From NCBI GenBank assembly GCA_015501075.1, contig JADNYJ010000106.1:62001-126000 (forward strand): a DNA stretch of 64,000 nucleotides, given 5' to 3'. Source of the stretch: Gymnopilus junonius (lineage: Eukaryota > Basidiomycota > Agaricomycetes > Agaricales > Galerinaceae). Below are positions 1-11,683 of this stretch, piece by piece. The notes below the pieces were generated by a model. The model was not told the DNA's origin and searched no databases. It saw nothing but the letters and a program-made list of their open reading frames with translations. Each line of letters starts with the position of its first letter. Positions within the stretch are counted from its first letter, which is position 1. Position numbers and translations under genes: made by a program.

Positions 1-1126
1 TCTTCGTTGTCGTCAATAGTTTCAAGGCACTCTGAAGCGAAAGAGGGCTTGGCTTTGCCGGATGCCTATGAATGACAAAGATAGAGCGTATTAAACATCA
101 GGACCAGCACCTCCAGCCAAACAAGAAAAGAAAAAAAGAAGATTTATACACGCATCTCACCATATCCTTCAGAGCAGCCTGATACGGCACCTGCCTAAAG
201 TCTTGCTGCAGCTTCCTCCATACCCTCGCCTTCTTCTGGAAGCCGGCGCCGGGGACCCACTCTGGGATGTACTTGAGCCAGGGCATCACGTCCACCCAGA
301 ATGTACCAGGCACTGAGGCTTCCGTGATGGAATGCACCGCTCGCTGGGCGAGGTCGACAAAGGGGTCATTTTTCTTTTGGATGTTGAGGCCGTATGCGAG
401 CGACATCGAGACGCCTCCCGCCATACTTTGTCGATTGCGTGAGCTTCTGGAGTTTACTGTTGGATGAACACGATTGAAAGACTTACTGACGCGTGATCCC
501 CATGAAATCGCTTGGTTCCTCTAACAGATGTTGCAGCGCCTTTCGGACGTACTCGAGTTGCGTGTTTTGATACAACTCGGCGTTGGTGATGCTGAAATGC
601 TGCTGGAATAGCTTGCGCTGTTCCCTCCACTTGTCCCCGTAGATTAAAGCCGACATGAGCCAGTTCCAGCCCATCCTGTCAATGCGATTTGGTTCGTTAT
701 GAGCTCTCCTTCCGTGTATTGTGGGGCCTTACAATTCTCTGACCATCGTGAATTGCGGTCTGCTCGAGTAATTAGCAGACCGCTTGTCGAAGAGGTCCGT
801 GGCCGCCTCGAAAGAGTTGACGACGATGAGGTTGACACTCCCTGCGCTAACGTGAATGATATCCGAATCTGGTGGACCAAATGAGCAGACTGGAAAGAAA
901 AATGTCAGTAAGATGAAGACGCACTGTACTCCTTGCCCCATCGCCTATACGTTTCCCACTCAAGCTTTTTCGGCAGGTCCAACAAATTCCCAAGTAGAGG
1001 GTGTTTCTTTGGTCCAGGAGGAAAAGGCAAGGCAGATCTCCTCTTGTTCTTGAAATACAGGAAACCAGCTGCGAGAAGGGTCGTCAAGAGAGCAAGCTTG
1101 TCCATTCCATTCATTTCGGACATCAT
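1..1126 (-). CDS. Cytochrome P450 monooxygenase, N-terminal half (cut by window start)
   Basis: A microsomal haem-thiolate monooxygenase of the fungal secondary-metabolism type. The start at 1126 gives an N-terminal membrane anchor (LALLTTLLAAGFLYF), then a basic stop-transfer stretch and the proline-rich hinge LPFPPGPKKHPLLGNLLDLP, the usual P450 opening. Exons then encode SAGSVNLIVVNSFEAATDLF, the B-C region KWREQRKLFQQHF and the F-G region ending VPYQAALKDM. At least four short GT-AG introns are visible (near 871-905, 679-732, 425-486 and 64-160). The exon at 1-63 reads KAKPSFASECLE, typical of the segment before the I helix. The I helix, ExxR and Cys-ligand loop lie outside the window, so the catalytic half cannot be judged. 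The substrate cannot be inferred. The best family guess is the CYP type often named O-methylsterigmatocystin oxidoreductase in mushrooms. Confidence 0.88.
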
Positions 1127-1172
1127 GATGATGGGAGGGAGAGGGAGCCGCAAGACAAAGGGAAGATTAAGC

Positions 1173-1178
1173 TTTATA
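1173..1178 (-). promoter_or_regulatory. TATA-like box of the P450 gene
   Basis: TATAAA read on the minus strand, about 50 bases upstream of the P450 start codon. Position and sequence fit a core promoter, but no transcript data are available. Confidence 0.4.
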
Positions 1179-2330
1179 TGCTCTTGGCACAAATGGTTAT
1201 GGGACGCAAATCAGGGTTCCTTTCGCAATCAGACGTTTGCCGTCAAGTTGATGTCTTCAAAAAATCCCAGAAGGGACTAGTCGCGGGCGTCGTTTTATGA
1301 CAGATAAGATCGCCGAATCATTAAAGACAACAGGCCTGCAGGGTGCAATAGAAACGCATAGAAACGCTCCCAGGAGAAGAAGGCCCAGTACGAAAAGACC
1401 AGTCCCTTGTGATGATGGGCTTCCCGAAGCCCTTTTCCAAGCGAGGCGTGCCTGTCCCTTTGGAGTAGGTCGACTGTCTGAATGTGGCTCCCGGAAAAAG
1501 TCTATTTCGGCACTCATTAAATTTCTATGATATATTCACAGGCTACAAGGAGGCCGTGAGCCAGGCCAATTGATAACAGATAGTAGAGCGTGGAAGGAGA
1601 CACTTGGGGGAGGTGAGAAGGAAAATGGATATGGTCTCGGTATTTTCCTTGAAAAATGCTTAGCTAATTGGACACATGCCTCGTCAGTCAAGGGCACGCG
1701 AACCGTGGGGTTACAAAAAACATTCAAACGTCTTTAAACGTCTAATGAAGTAAAGCATTTTTTTTAAAATATTACGCGTACGGTAAGGCTTAGGTAACTC
1801 GATCCATAGACCACAGAGATCAACCAGTATGCTGATTTATAAACAACTAACAGAACAGTAAATTCAATTGCCTTGGACTTGAATCGTATTGAGTCCGCTT
1901 GGTTCGGAAAACGCTTAGGCACAACCTAACTAACGGTCCTGTAATGTGGTATGAATCACGTGCACAGGAAATAAATTCAGAAACACAGTTGTGGTTGTAC
2001 GGTAAATAAGGAGAGAAGCCTATCTCTAGATCAATTAACGAGAACCAGATGATATCCGTAGTCTTTTGGAAGAGGCGTGAACGTCCATCAAGAAAAAGCC
2101 AAAAAGTGCAGCGCCCTGAGAGGACTCCCATCAACCGAGTAAAGAGAGACGCTTCAGTTGGTCGGTCTTCCTAGACTTTGGCGGCCACAACCTGGACATC
2201 CACACTTTCACCTTGAATAAAACGCCTCTTCCATTGATGACATGTTTGGTTCGTTGCGGAGGAGACGAAGAGGATGAAGTAGTGCAGGACATTGACTGCT
2301 CCAAGGGCTGGTACACACGGCGACAAGGGA
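1179..2330. other. Intergenic, no gene seen
   Basis: The open frames here are short, overlap on both strands and show no family signature. This is the P450 upstream region and the 3' flank of the AGC-like kinase gene, both of which are read leftward. Confidence 0.5.
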
Positions 2331-5065
2331 TTAGAGGAGGGAGATAGATGTTGTGACAAGAGGAATATCTACAGCTGGCTTCAAAAGCGATGGAGTTGAG
2401 CGTTGTACACCAAGGCCAGGATGTGCAGGTGGCTTTGTTGCAGGATCGTCCACTTCAATTTCCGCGATGAAGGGCCGCAGTGAGACTAAATCTTGAGCAA
2501 TGAACCACTGCTTAGGTCCAGGCCCATATGGTCTTGCAGAGGGCTCATTGACAACAGAGATATCCCAAGCTTCCTTGAGAGGTGTATCCTCATTGACAGA
2601 AATCGACCTGAGAGTCTGCACATCAGACGGAGACGAAGGTGGACCGATGCCTGTAGGTCCATGTAGGTCCTCATAACTCCCAAAGCGCACGATCTCGGCA
2701 TCGTCCAGGTCCGTTATGGTGTCTGACATCTCATCGTCTTGCCAGTAATTGAGGAGTTCCTCATCCGCAAAGTAGTCGTGGTGGTCTTCAGCATTATGTC
2801 TGACTGTGAATCTGTCCACAACTTGCTGCGATATGAAATTGAATTCAGGGTAGGGATCGGGGTGATCCATGGAGAACGGTTCTCCAGGAGTAAAGGAGGA
2901 GAGCTAGGTTCATGAACGTGGCTGACCCCAGAAGGTGGGACCCAGGAGGGGTTACTTTGCGTTGTTCCATTAGTGTCCAATTACTAAAAATTAGAAATTA
3001 CCATCAGATTCTAGAGACCAAACGGGCATAAGACTCACGTATCAATAAAATACGGGTGATTAAGCATGGCGTAAGATATCATTAGGCGTTTTGTAGGGTC
3101 TTGTCCATCATCTGGACGAAAAAAATGGGTCAGCAGCTCGTATTGGAACTCAGTTCGTAACCCGAAATCACCTTGTCTAAAAAATCTTTTGTCGTTTCAT
3201 CCACATTGTCCGCTGGGTCCCATGATAACGGATCTTTTGCAATCTTCTCAGTAAGAGACTTAGCATCGGACTGCTCTCCGTTTATGAACTGAACTTCTTT
3301 GTCGTCAATATAGAAAGGTGGCTATCAAATTAACCAAGATGGGGTTAATTAAACGTAAAACTTCCAGTTGGCGTGTTAAAAACAAATTCAACTCACCCTG
3401 CCTGTCAACATCCAGTAAAGCACCACTGCAGCCGACCAAAAGTCAATTCCAAACGAATAAGGCGTCCTCAAATGCACCTCAGGGCCATCTCAAGTTCGGA
3501 GCCTCTGTAATCCCACGCAACGAAAGTCAGCTCTTCTGGAGCCTCGGAGGCGTCTCAGACGTAGGATTGTCACTCCTCAAGTAAGGCCAGTAAGGTTGAA
3601 AGACGCGTTCCGCAGGCGTCGGTCGCAGTCCAAAATCCTTGGATAAACCGAAGTCAGCAAGGACGACATGGCCCTCGTAATCGATCAAGATATTGGGAGC
3701 TTTGACGTCTCGGTGGATGATGCCGCGAGAATGCAACTCGGTAAGTGCAATGATCTAGTAAGCAGGAAGCGGTGGTTATGTGACGCATAGTTCAATATAT
3801 TAGGAAGACGAACGATTTCAGCCATGTAGAAGCGCGCTCTGTTAGGCTCAATCGTCCCGCATATAAGCATCTCGCTATCGAGGTCCGTTGGGTAGGCAAT
3901 CTATACCGATGCGGTTAGCCACTTGCCTCAACCAGAACTACAGAAAGAAAATACCAATGACTCACCATGGCTATATATAAATTCCTTGTATCACCCCAAG
4001 AAGCCCACAGCCCGACGAACCATGGCGAGTCTGAAAGCTTTTCAGCGATCTTCCTTTCCTTCAGCACCACACCAAGCACATGATCGTTCTTCCCCTCTTT
4101 CGGAACGACCTTGAGCGCAATCGTCGCCCTCGAAAGCTGGTCGTTGACGAGGTACACCTTCCCACTCGTTCCTTCGCCCAGAAACCGAATGACATGTAAG
4201 TCTAGTGTACTCATTTGGGGTCGAACATTGGGAGCAAAAGACGACTGCAGTGGCGGAAGAAAAGGAGGGCCAAGGGAAGAAGGGCCTAGGTTCAAGAAGG
4301 CAGATATATCGGAGAATGGAGAAGCGAGGGTGGAGGATGAAAAGATGTTGGAAGTCGCAATTTCACAGATGACGAGACTGCGGTGACAACGTGGTCTGAC
4401 TGTCTCAACGCCATCCTAAGTATAAAATCACCCATGAGTTAGCTGCATGTTGGGATTCACATTATTTTAGCTGTGACGAGTGATACATTACTGACAGTGA
4501 TGACCATCGGCGTTTCAGGGGCCATGGGATCAGGAGGATATAAGTTGTATCGATGGTGGCTTTTGGCATCGAGGACTGACAGATCGTGCAAGGCTTTGTA
4601 AATGCCATGGTAGACTTGAATCAGTGATTCACCTCCATCCTAGAAATTTGTCAAGGAAGCAAAAATAGATATCAACGTCTGATAGATGGTAGACGCCGAC
4701 GCCGAGAAACGATGTTCCAAAAACTGACACAAGCCCCAAAAGAAAGGAATTCCCTCACCGTCATGACGATGGCGACATCGATAACATGATGATATAGCAG
4801 AGAACTTGATGTATTGCCCGTGCGGCGGACCGTTGCGGTCGAATCATTCCCAGCGCTGATGGCCTATGAAAATCACAAGGTATGTCAAAAATATCAAGGA
4901 TTGACGTCAATGTACCTTCATATTCTTCTCCTCGGCATAGAGACCTTGGAATGACAACTTGGACGTACAAAGACAACCACCGAGCGGCGTTCCAGACCCT
5001 TGCTCGATTCGGCAATTAAGAGACAAGGAAAAAGATGCTTTGAACTTGAGACATAGACATGACAT
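2331..5065 (-). CDS. AGC-like serine/threonine protein kinase with long N-terminal extension
   Basis: Start at 5065 ([14 protein letters not shown]). Three exons encode an unrecognised N-terminal region, then an exon begins [12 protein letters not shown] and runs into the kinase domain. Visible motifs: glycine loop [13 protein letters not shown], lysine IALKVVPKE, catalytic loop [15 protein letters not shown] in [14 protein letters not shown] region before [19 protein letters not shown], then [14 protein letters not shown]. The C-terminal exon reads [20 protein letters not shown], like the hydrophobic-motif tail of AGC kinases, and ends at 2331. At least eight introns. Two single-base losses break the frame between the DFG and APE regions: one near 3540 (before [12 protein letters not shown]) and one near 3486, inside the APE motif. 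Either the gene is a pseudogene or the assembly dropped bases in short G runs. The second reading is favoured because all other motifs are preserved. Similar kinases in mushrooms are usually filed as AGC/RSK-like. Confidence 0.85.
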
Positions 5066-6609
5066 ATTGTGGTTGATAAAGTGAATGCAAAGGGCGACGT
5101 AAACCAGGAGCGGAAAAGATCAACTGTTGGTAAGTTGGCGAAAAAACGTGCAAACTAGGGGGGAAAGAGGAAAGGGAACACTAATAGATCAGCCTTTACA
5201 GCGTATTTATCTCGCTCTAGGTTGAACAGGAGGATGAGCGGCGCAAGTTCAAAATTGATGCATAAAGAAAAGGATTGCTCGGCCTCTGCACCTTGATTAA
5301 TCGCCTCGCACTTAATACCCCTTTATTTGGGAACGAGATGTTAGAACGCGCCAGATAAGCTCCATCAGTAGCGGAAATTTAATCAGAAGTCATAACGGCG
5401 TCAGTTTGTGCACATTCGTCACCATAAGTGAAAGTCTTTGTTAATTTCCGAATGGTCCTGCGGATCAAGAGTAGCCAAAAGAACTGCTTACTTACCGATT
5501 TAAACGGTTCGACCAGTTCAAGACTGTCAGAGATCCTTTGACTGAAGGTTGAACAACAGAAAGTTAAGTGACGCAGTCAAAACGATGAGCCCAGATGAAG
5601 AATCTGTAGATATCTGCTAGTGATGAAAAAGGATATTTCAATCAGTGAACTATTGAAAAAGAGATAAAAGTAGACCGATACATCGATGAGTATGTGGGAC
5701 CTAAAACGTCGGAGGCAGTGAAGGGATGTGCGTCCGATATGCAGACTCCCTGAGGATCCTAGGATAATTATTGAAGGCATCACATATTTGTCAAGGATGG
5801 AACCCTGCCATTTCTGATGGTCCACATACATTCAGATTGACACGCGAAAAGACAGGATAATGTCAATGGCGTTGGAAAGTATCTAATTAAGTGTACCTCG
5901 TCAGTTTTCAAATAAGGTGCGACGTGAATTCTTCGATAGAAGCTGAACTTGAACTAACACCTTCAAGGCGTTCTGGCGTTCACGGTCACTTTAAAGCCTG
6001 GGCGTGATCGAACAGAAGTGAGGTTGTGCTTGTGCCTGACTGTCGAAATTTATATGAAAATATACGCTGGTATCAAATTCAATGGATGTTTGTCAATGAA
6101 AAAAATAACGTAAATCCTACCAGATAACATGGCATTGCCAATGTGATCAGACCAGCGCCCCAACCGGAGTCACCAATGGAGCTCAGCTTCGCGGTACTAG
6201 GAGATAACACGATGTCATTTCGACGCAAATGACAATCATGGGGAACTTGTCAAAGCAACACCTTGTCAGGACCACTGTCCTTCAGATTGATAAATGGTTT
6301 AAAGGCAAAGAAGACGGCAACGTAGTTCCTTTCTACTCGTAGATGTGTATATTTGTTGTATACCTTGGACTACATATATAACATTGTTATATCCTATAAA
6401 TGACACCAGCATCAACTCAACGATTAGGAAGATTTTTCTGCTTACAACCAAAGCCTAATCGTGCGTCTGAGTTGGTAATGGCGACACATCGGTGAGACTT
6501 AGCGTCACTAGAGACAGTGCCTATGTTGAGAGAAATCGTCGTGCAGGCTAGGCAGTCGACCGGTTGAGCATTGTCAATACCAAACGCTATGAAGTTGAGG
6601 AGTACCATA
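5066..6609. other. Intergenic, no confident gene
   Basis: Only short minus-strand open frames, the longest at 5577-5831 (84 codons) and without a recognisable motif. The far left probably holds the kinase promoter. Around 6130-6250 the minus strand has a short readable stretch (SIGDSGWGAGLITLAMP), but no exon boundaries or start could be tied to it. Confidence 0.4.
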
Positions 6610-7251
6610 CAGTGTTTTGCATATTGTTTTGCACAACTGAATTTCGTGAGAGCTGTTTGGTTGTGTTGTGATGTGACCACAACATCACTGATCCAATCCC
6701 GGCCAAGCGTCTTCATCCGGAGTGCCTCGTTTTTCGGCGTCCAGAGGCATCTTCAACGGCTCTTACCCGCCATCGACATCAAGGTTCGACACTGAGCGAT
6801 ATTGGATTATCATCAGGCGACCGCTTTTTAGCCAGAGAGATCAAGTAGTTCGTATCTCCAACATCAAGGCTGCAAAGTCGCCCAACAGCTTGGGCAAATG
6901 GGTTTTTTGTTGTTCCATAATCGCGATCAAAGGATAGGATGTAGTAGACGGTACGACGACTGCATCCCGCTAGCGTTGCAATTTCATCGGGGGTTTTCCC
7001 TTGCTCTTGGTGCCAAACCAAAATGCGCTTTCGTAGATCCTCTGAGAGTTGAGGCGCCATTTTGAATGTAAGAAATCATCCATTGCAGGCAATGCGATTC
7101 TATGTACAATCGATCTGCGCCATGCGTCTACCTCATGGCTGGCCAGATCCAGCGGACTCCCGGAGCTACCGCCGGACGTTGTAGTCACATCACAACACAA
7201 CCAAACAGCTCTCACGAAATTCAGTTGTGCAAAACAATATGCAAAACACTG
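6610..7251. mobile_element. Non-autonomous Tc1/mariner-type element with 74-bp terminal inverted repeats
   Basis: Terminal inverted repeats 6610-6683 and 7178-7251 match over 74 bases with one mismatch and begin CAGTGTTTTGCATATTG. Both ends are flanked by TA (6608-6609 and 7252-7253), the target duplication of Tc1/mariner elements. The 642-bp interior keeps only the DNA-binding start of a transposase on the minus strand, so it must move, if at all, with enzyme made elsewhere. The near-identity of the repeats suggests a fairly recent insertion. Confidence 0.9.
6779..7060 (-). pseudogene. Truncated transposase: N-terminal helix-turn-helix only
   Basis: Open frame of 93 codons starting MAPQLSEDLRKRILVWHQEQ and continuing TPDEIATLAGCSRRTVYYIL, a classic homeodomain-like helix-turn-helix of Tc1/mariner or pogo-type transposases. 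After about residue 75 the sequence turns into unrelated residues, and there is no DDE catalytic domain before the right repeat. In the intact family this domain binds the inverted repeats, so the fragment could still bind DNA if expressed. It lies wholly inside the 6610-7251 element. Confidence 0.8.
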
Positions 7252-7253
7252 TA

Positions 7254-7714
7254 AAGCCGAATAGATTCCACTAGAGAGCGAATTACATGTGGTGGCGGCG
7301 TGGTTCAAAGACACGCGGGATTCTGAAATTTGCCGAGATCAATTTTCCAGGCACGTGACCGGAATGTGACGCGTCGACGTCCCAGACGCGTCTTGCTGAC
7401 CTGGGTTCATTCTTCTCCGAAGAAAGGATTTGACAGTAAAATCCCCAGTCATGTCGGCGCATCGTCTTATGTAAATTAAAAGAGGAATTGCGACCTGCCA
7501 TCTCTAACAATAGACACAGCCCCATGCCGCTAAGAACGGCATCAAAACCCCATCAAAACGGCGGAAACGGTCACCCCTTGGAGATCTCGAAGGTCCGAAA
7601 CGTTATAAAACCCTACGCAGAGTTGGAACAGATGATTCCTTCTCGTAAGATGGAGTATTACGGGGTTGAGACGTTCTCAACGCATTTGATTCGGTTACCT
7701 TCTTAGAAGACATA
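7254..7714. other. Intergenic, no gene seen
   Basis: Between the small transposon and the tRNA. No open frame with a recognisable motif. Confidence 0.4.
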
Positions 7715-7795
7715 GTCGGTATCGATTAGGGGTTAAATCACTTCGTTGTGGTGTATTATTCCGAAGAGCCGCTGGTTCGATTCCAGCTACCGACA
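7715..7795 (+). tRNA. tRNA-His (anticodon GTG) with a 9-nt intron
   Basis: A full cloverleaf can be folded. The acceptor stem GTCGGTA pairs perfectly with TACCGAC (7788-7794), followed by discriminator A. T8 precedes a four-pair D stem GATT/AATC with loop AGGGGTTA. The anticodon stem CTTCG pairs with CGAAG. The T arm GCTGG-TTCGATT-CCAGC gives the internal B box GGTTCGATTCC. Between the anticodon stem halves lie 16 bases, TTGTGGTGTATTATTC. Removing 9 bases after position 37 leaves TTGTGGC, the usual eukaryotic tRNA-His loop. A run of six T follows at 7816-7821. The first pair is G1-C72 with A73, as expected before the extra 5' G is added to tRNA-His. The identity is read by eye, without a covariance search. 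Confidence 0.85.
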
Positions 7796-7815
7796 TGGAG
7801 GGCGAAATTGGATAA

Positions 7816-7821
7816 TTTTTT
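7816..7821 (+). terminator. RNA polymerase III terminator of the tRNA
   Basis: Six consecutive T on the coding strand, 21 bases after the tRNA 3' end, the standard Pol III stop signal. Confidence 0.7.
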
Positions 7822-8687
7822 CACTCTTTCCGCTGGCCTTTCGTATTGTTTTCTACAGTGTTTGTTAAAGTCCAAGTTATTAGTTTGTTTTTTACTTGAA
7901 ATTCGTACCTTTGACTCCCAATCATTCTCTATCTTTTGCAATGCTCAATCTGTACAAACTACACGGAACCCAAGAATTGATTGCGCTCCTGTGATCTTTT
8001 GTAATAAAACGGCGCTTAACACCAGACATAGTCTTATAAGTAGACATACGTTCCAATGCAACTGGATGTTTAACGTCTTCGGTGCATCATGTACCATAAT
8101 AGCACTGAGCAGTGATTCACATCATCCTAACACTGCCTCACGTCTATGCGCACCTTTGCTCCCACACAGACCTTGTCCAGATCTCCAGACCCTGGAAGGC
8201 TAAAAACAAGCAGTTGAATAATGTCCGGGCTCGGCTGGACCAGGTGAGGCCACAGCATGCTAACTTCTAAAGGGCGATGAATCTCCAAGCACCAAGATCG
8301 ATGAGCTATCGAAGGAAGAACGTGTGCAAAGTCAACTCGAGCAAATTGAACTTCTCGTCAGTCCGTTCTTGAAATTTATAGCATTACTTGAGAGTATGAT
8401 ATTCCAAGCAGAGCCTTTATACCCTTATCGATCGCACCTTGCCATCAGAGCATAGGTACATGGCCGAGCTCTATTGGGGGCGCTTATCATGACGTCTTGC
8501 GAAAGCCACGAGTGAGTGTCACAGGCTTACAGCTGTGTCAGGTGGGTTGTGTTCATGTCGAAGGAGATTAATATTATACCTGCACCGGACTTGCACTGCA
8601 CTTGCTTGCCGGCTGCAATTCATCATAAATTGTCTCATCGGCTTCCATGCCCCCTCGCTGCTTGCCCAAGCACCCCCTCCCTCAGAC
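7822..8687. other. Intergenic, no confident gene
   Basis: An open frame at 7748-8203 overlaps the tRNA and shows no motif. A short stretch around 8280-8400 reads as possible coding sequence (KIDELSKEERVQSQLEQIE), which could be a gene remnant, but no full model could be made. Confidence 0.35.
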
Positions 8688-10026
8688 ATGGTAGCTCCTG
8701 AACTTCCATACGATATCACCTTCAACGTTGCCCAATACTTCGATGATTCCGCTGCTGACCGGCGCTCATTGATCGCGCTTGGACTCTCCTGCAAATCTTT
8801 CCTTCCGATCAGTCAAGAACGTCTCTTTTCGTCTATTACTCTCAAGGAGGAAAGCTCCTTCTCCGACTCTGACTCTGACTCCGGCTCTGATTCAAATCCG
8901 GATCACAACAGAACTTGGCACCTGGCGAAGATATTGGAGAGCTCGCCCCATATACGCCATTATATTCGATCATTAACTTACAAAAAAGAGACGCAGTCCA
9001 ATGAGCAAAGCCATTCTCAATCATTCGACTCCGCAGCTGATATCATTAGCGTTCTTCCGAGGCTACAAGAATTGCGTTTATCCTTTTACTCCGGATTCGA
9101 CTGGAGCTCCGATCTCCTTTTCTCAAGCGCGCAGAAGTTTGCAAAGGCAGTTCAAGATGCCGTCACAAAGCCGTCGCTCTTGACCCTACACCTCAAGGAA
9201 GTGTCGAATTTTCCGATCTCATATTTTACGAACAGGTGTCAAGAGCTTGTTCTAGCCGAGAACGGCCCTTCTTCCCTTTCACTTTCCGTCGGAAAACCTA
9301 CAGATAAACCTACCGCCTCTCCAGCTCCTGTCATTCAGATTAGAAACTATGAAGTTGGGAAAGAGTCTTGGCCACGACGAATGCAACATAAAACGATTGA
9401 CGGGATACATTTTCTAGTCCTGGGATCATCTTCAGTCCCGCCTCTCGACCTCCAGTTTCTACAGGAGCTCTCCGTTAAATTCACGGCGGAACAGGATCTG
9501 CAAGAAGCGAAGCAAATTCAAGCACTCGCGCCATCGATTAGTTCAATCCATGTTGAAGGTATCTAATATCTTTCCTTATATTGAACGTCACCCCATCCTG
9601 AATTTTGCAGTGGATCGATCCTCAAATTTTAAAGGTGTCCCAGACTTTTTACTGGGAAATCGTTCGACCCTGCAGACGCTCACCCTTTCTTTTGCGGTGA
9701 GGTGTCGTAATGATCCTTGGAGTTCGTTGTCGAGAGCATTAGCCGCACTGGAAGATCAGAATCTTCCTGCCCTCAGAAAATTGGTAATATCCACTTCTCA
9801 CTGCTCTTGCGGTAATATTCCAAGCAGCGAATTAGAACGACTCGACAAGATCTTATCAGACGGGGGGTTTCCTTCCCTGCGGAGTGTTGTTTTCAACATC
9901 AAAGTCACCCGATCACAACTCGAAAAACTCGACATTCCAGGAGTCTATAGGCAATATTTCTCCCGCGTCGACGATGTCGATGGGTTAAAACTAAAGGTGT
10001 CTCCGGAATTACAGCAGGAGTCGTAA
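8688..10026 (+). CDS. F-box-like protein
   Basis: The start at 8688 gives MVAPELPYDITFNVAQYF followed by ALGLSCKSFLPISQERLF, the LP..I...I......L..LSLVCKSW-like pattern of fungal F-box domains that recruit targets to SCF ubiquitin ligase through Skp1. One intron (9559-9610, GT...CAG) joins VEG to VDRSSNFKGVPDFL, and the frame then stays open to 10026, for 428 residues. After the F-box comes an acidic serine run (SFSDSDSDSGSDSN), then leucine-rich stretches such as LPRLQELRLSF and LPALRKLVIS, typical of the loosely conserved LRR-like tails of mushroom F-box proteins. An upstream in-frame ATG at 8535 adds 51 residues with no homology. 8688 is preferred because it places the F-box at the N terminus, as is usual. 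Confidence 0.85.
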
Positions 10027-10234
10027 CGGGTGCTCACTTTCGGACTTTCGAAGCTTCTATAATTTTTTTCCCTTTTGAACACGCACGATTATCACAGTCC
10101 ATTGTATAACATCTCATAGTGGTCCTTATGCGCAGTCTTGACACTGATGAAATTCTTACATGCATACATTTGTTCCTATATCATATCATAGCGTAGCTCT
10201 TTACGCGCCGTGCACACCTTCCCCCGATTGAGAT

Positions 10235-10833
10235 TTACTTCTTCCCGGCTTTCTTGGCTGCTGTGCGAGCTCTCGTTATTTGTTTCTTCCATCCATAGCA
10301 TTGGTTGCAAGCTGTATTAAGCGACGGGAAGAAAAGAACACCGAATTCAGGCATGTGAAAGGGAGCAATAAGGATAAGGACGTACAAGCAGACCCGTGTT
10401 TCTTGCACTGATAGACACCGTCTTTGTTCTGAGTCGCAGGAGGGCAGTCGATTCCTTCTCGATCGATAAAGTCGAACTGATAGAGAACGATGTATCAAAC
10501 AGCAATGAAACCCGGTCAGCATCCCCGCATTCTCACACGAGTGAAGACCTGTGATAGTCTGATGGAGGAACCCACCCCAAAGAATGAATCGTTCTCCTCT
10601 CTTCCATCGAAGGCGCACACGGCACACTGTATCAGAAACCACATTAGTGAGACAATCTAACAAAACCGATTCTCCCTGATCTCCGCACGCAACCTCTTGT
10701 GAGGGGTTGCGATTGCTGCGAGTGCGAAAGGAGAACAGGAGAACAAGACACGTACGACTTCTTTGAAATGAGTGCAGAAGATCGCGTCGTTGATCTCGAC
10801 AGTGGCGGGTGGAGCGGCCTGAGTCTCAGCCAT
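10235..10833 (-). CDS. Small Cys-rich protein, probable zinc binding
   Basis: Four short exons can be joined. MAETQAAPPATVEINDAIF opens the protein, followed by CTHFKEV, then CAVCAFDGREEND, then GIDCPPATQNKDGVYQCKKH, then CNQCYGWKKQITR and a lysine/alanine tail AAKKAGKK ending at 10235. This is about 100 residues. Cysteines occur in C-x2-C pairs at both ends (CAVC and CNQC), with extra C and H between, so one or two structural zinc sites are likely. The pattern is somewhat like MYND or treble-clef fingers but not a clear match. The basic tail could bind nucleic acid or act as a nuclear signal. I recall similar small conserved proteins in mushrooms but know no function. A TATAAA lies 120 bases upstream. 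Confidence 0.7.
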
Positions 10834-10952
10834 AGTAGACGATGTTGAATGAGATACCGAGAGAAGAGACAGATCTCGAGTCTAGAAAGCGTCCAAGGTG
10901 ACCTGGGGCTTCCTGGGAGGTTGAAGAAAGAGAAGAAAGGGCTTTTCGACCC

Positions 10953-10958
10953 TTTATA
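10953..10958 (-). promoter_or_regulatory. TATA-like box for the small Cys-rich gene
   Basis: TATAAA on the minus strand about 120 bases upstream of the start codon at 10833. Confidence 0.35.
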
Positions 10959-11683
10959 TCAGTGGGAAAGGCGACTAAAGGCAGCTTCGATTCCTTCGAA
11001 ACAGGTGCCTCAAATGACAAATGCGGGGAAAGTGTGGGGTAAATTTAAGGTCCGGACTCGATCAGACCCTCCTTTTCTGGACTTTTTACGCTTTTTGCAG
11101 TGGCTGTAAATGCTTCCAAAAAGGTCAAATACCTGGTTTTTTTACATTGAGGAAGTAAATGTGTGGCTGATTCTAGCATCCTAGACACTTTACACAATCT
11201 GAAGCTTGTGAACGCAAAAGGCAGAAGCAAAAGAAGCAGTGATTTGAAGTTGATTGCAAGTCCACCTGACCATAGTGTGGCGCGACTTTGGCGCTGTTTG
11301 GAACAGCTTCTATCGGTCACGCGCCGACTTAGCCGAAACGCGTGGCGTCCGTACTGTCGACGCCCCCACCAGCCACGCGCGTCTAAATACTGACCTGCCA
11401 GCACTCGCTAAGATCGAACATGTTAATAGTCTGGGAAAACAAGTCATTTCAACTCTCAACGCTAAACAAGCACGGTATTCAGTACTAAATTTTCAAATGA
11501 AAGTGATTGAAAAAAATGTGAGCCAACTAGAACTAAAATAGTGTAAGAAAGTGGCTTTTTATATGCTACTCTTTCATCTTAGTTTGGGCAGTCTCAATGG
11601 TATTGAATTGATATTTTAGTAGCTATGTACATGTCACTAGAAACTTCAAGTTGACGAGCGCATCCCCCATCTCTCAAGTCAAC
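10959..11683. other. Intergenic between divergent genes, no gene seen
   Basis: Region between the start of the leftward Cys-rich gene and the start of the rightward lipase gene. It would hold both promoters. The open frames overlap in several directions and carry no motif. Confidence 0.45.

Noticed and set aside
5577..5831. 84-codon minus-strand frame
   Set aside because: No motif; flanking stretches on the same strand do not extend it into a gene.
7748..8203. 151-codon plus-strand frame starting inside the tRNA
   Set aside because: It overlaps the tRNA and its terminator and shows no protein family feature.
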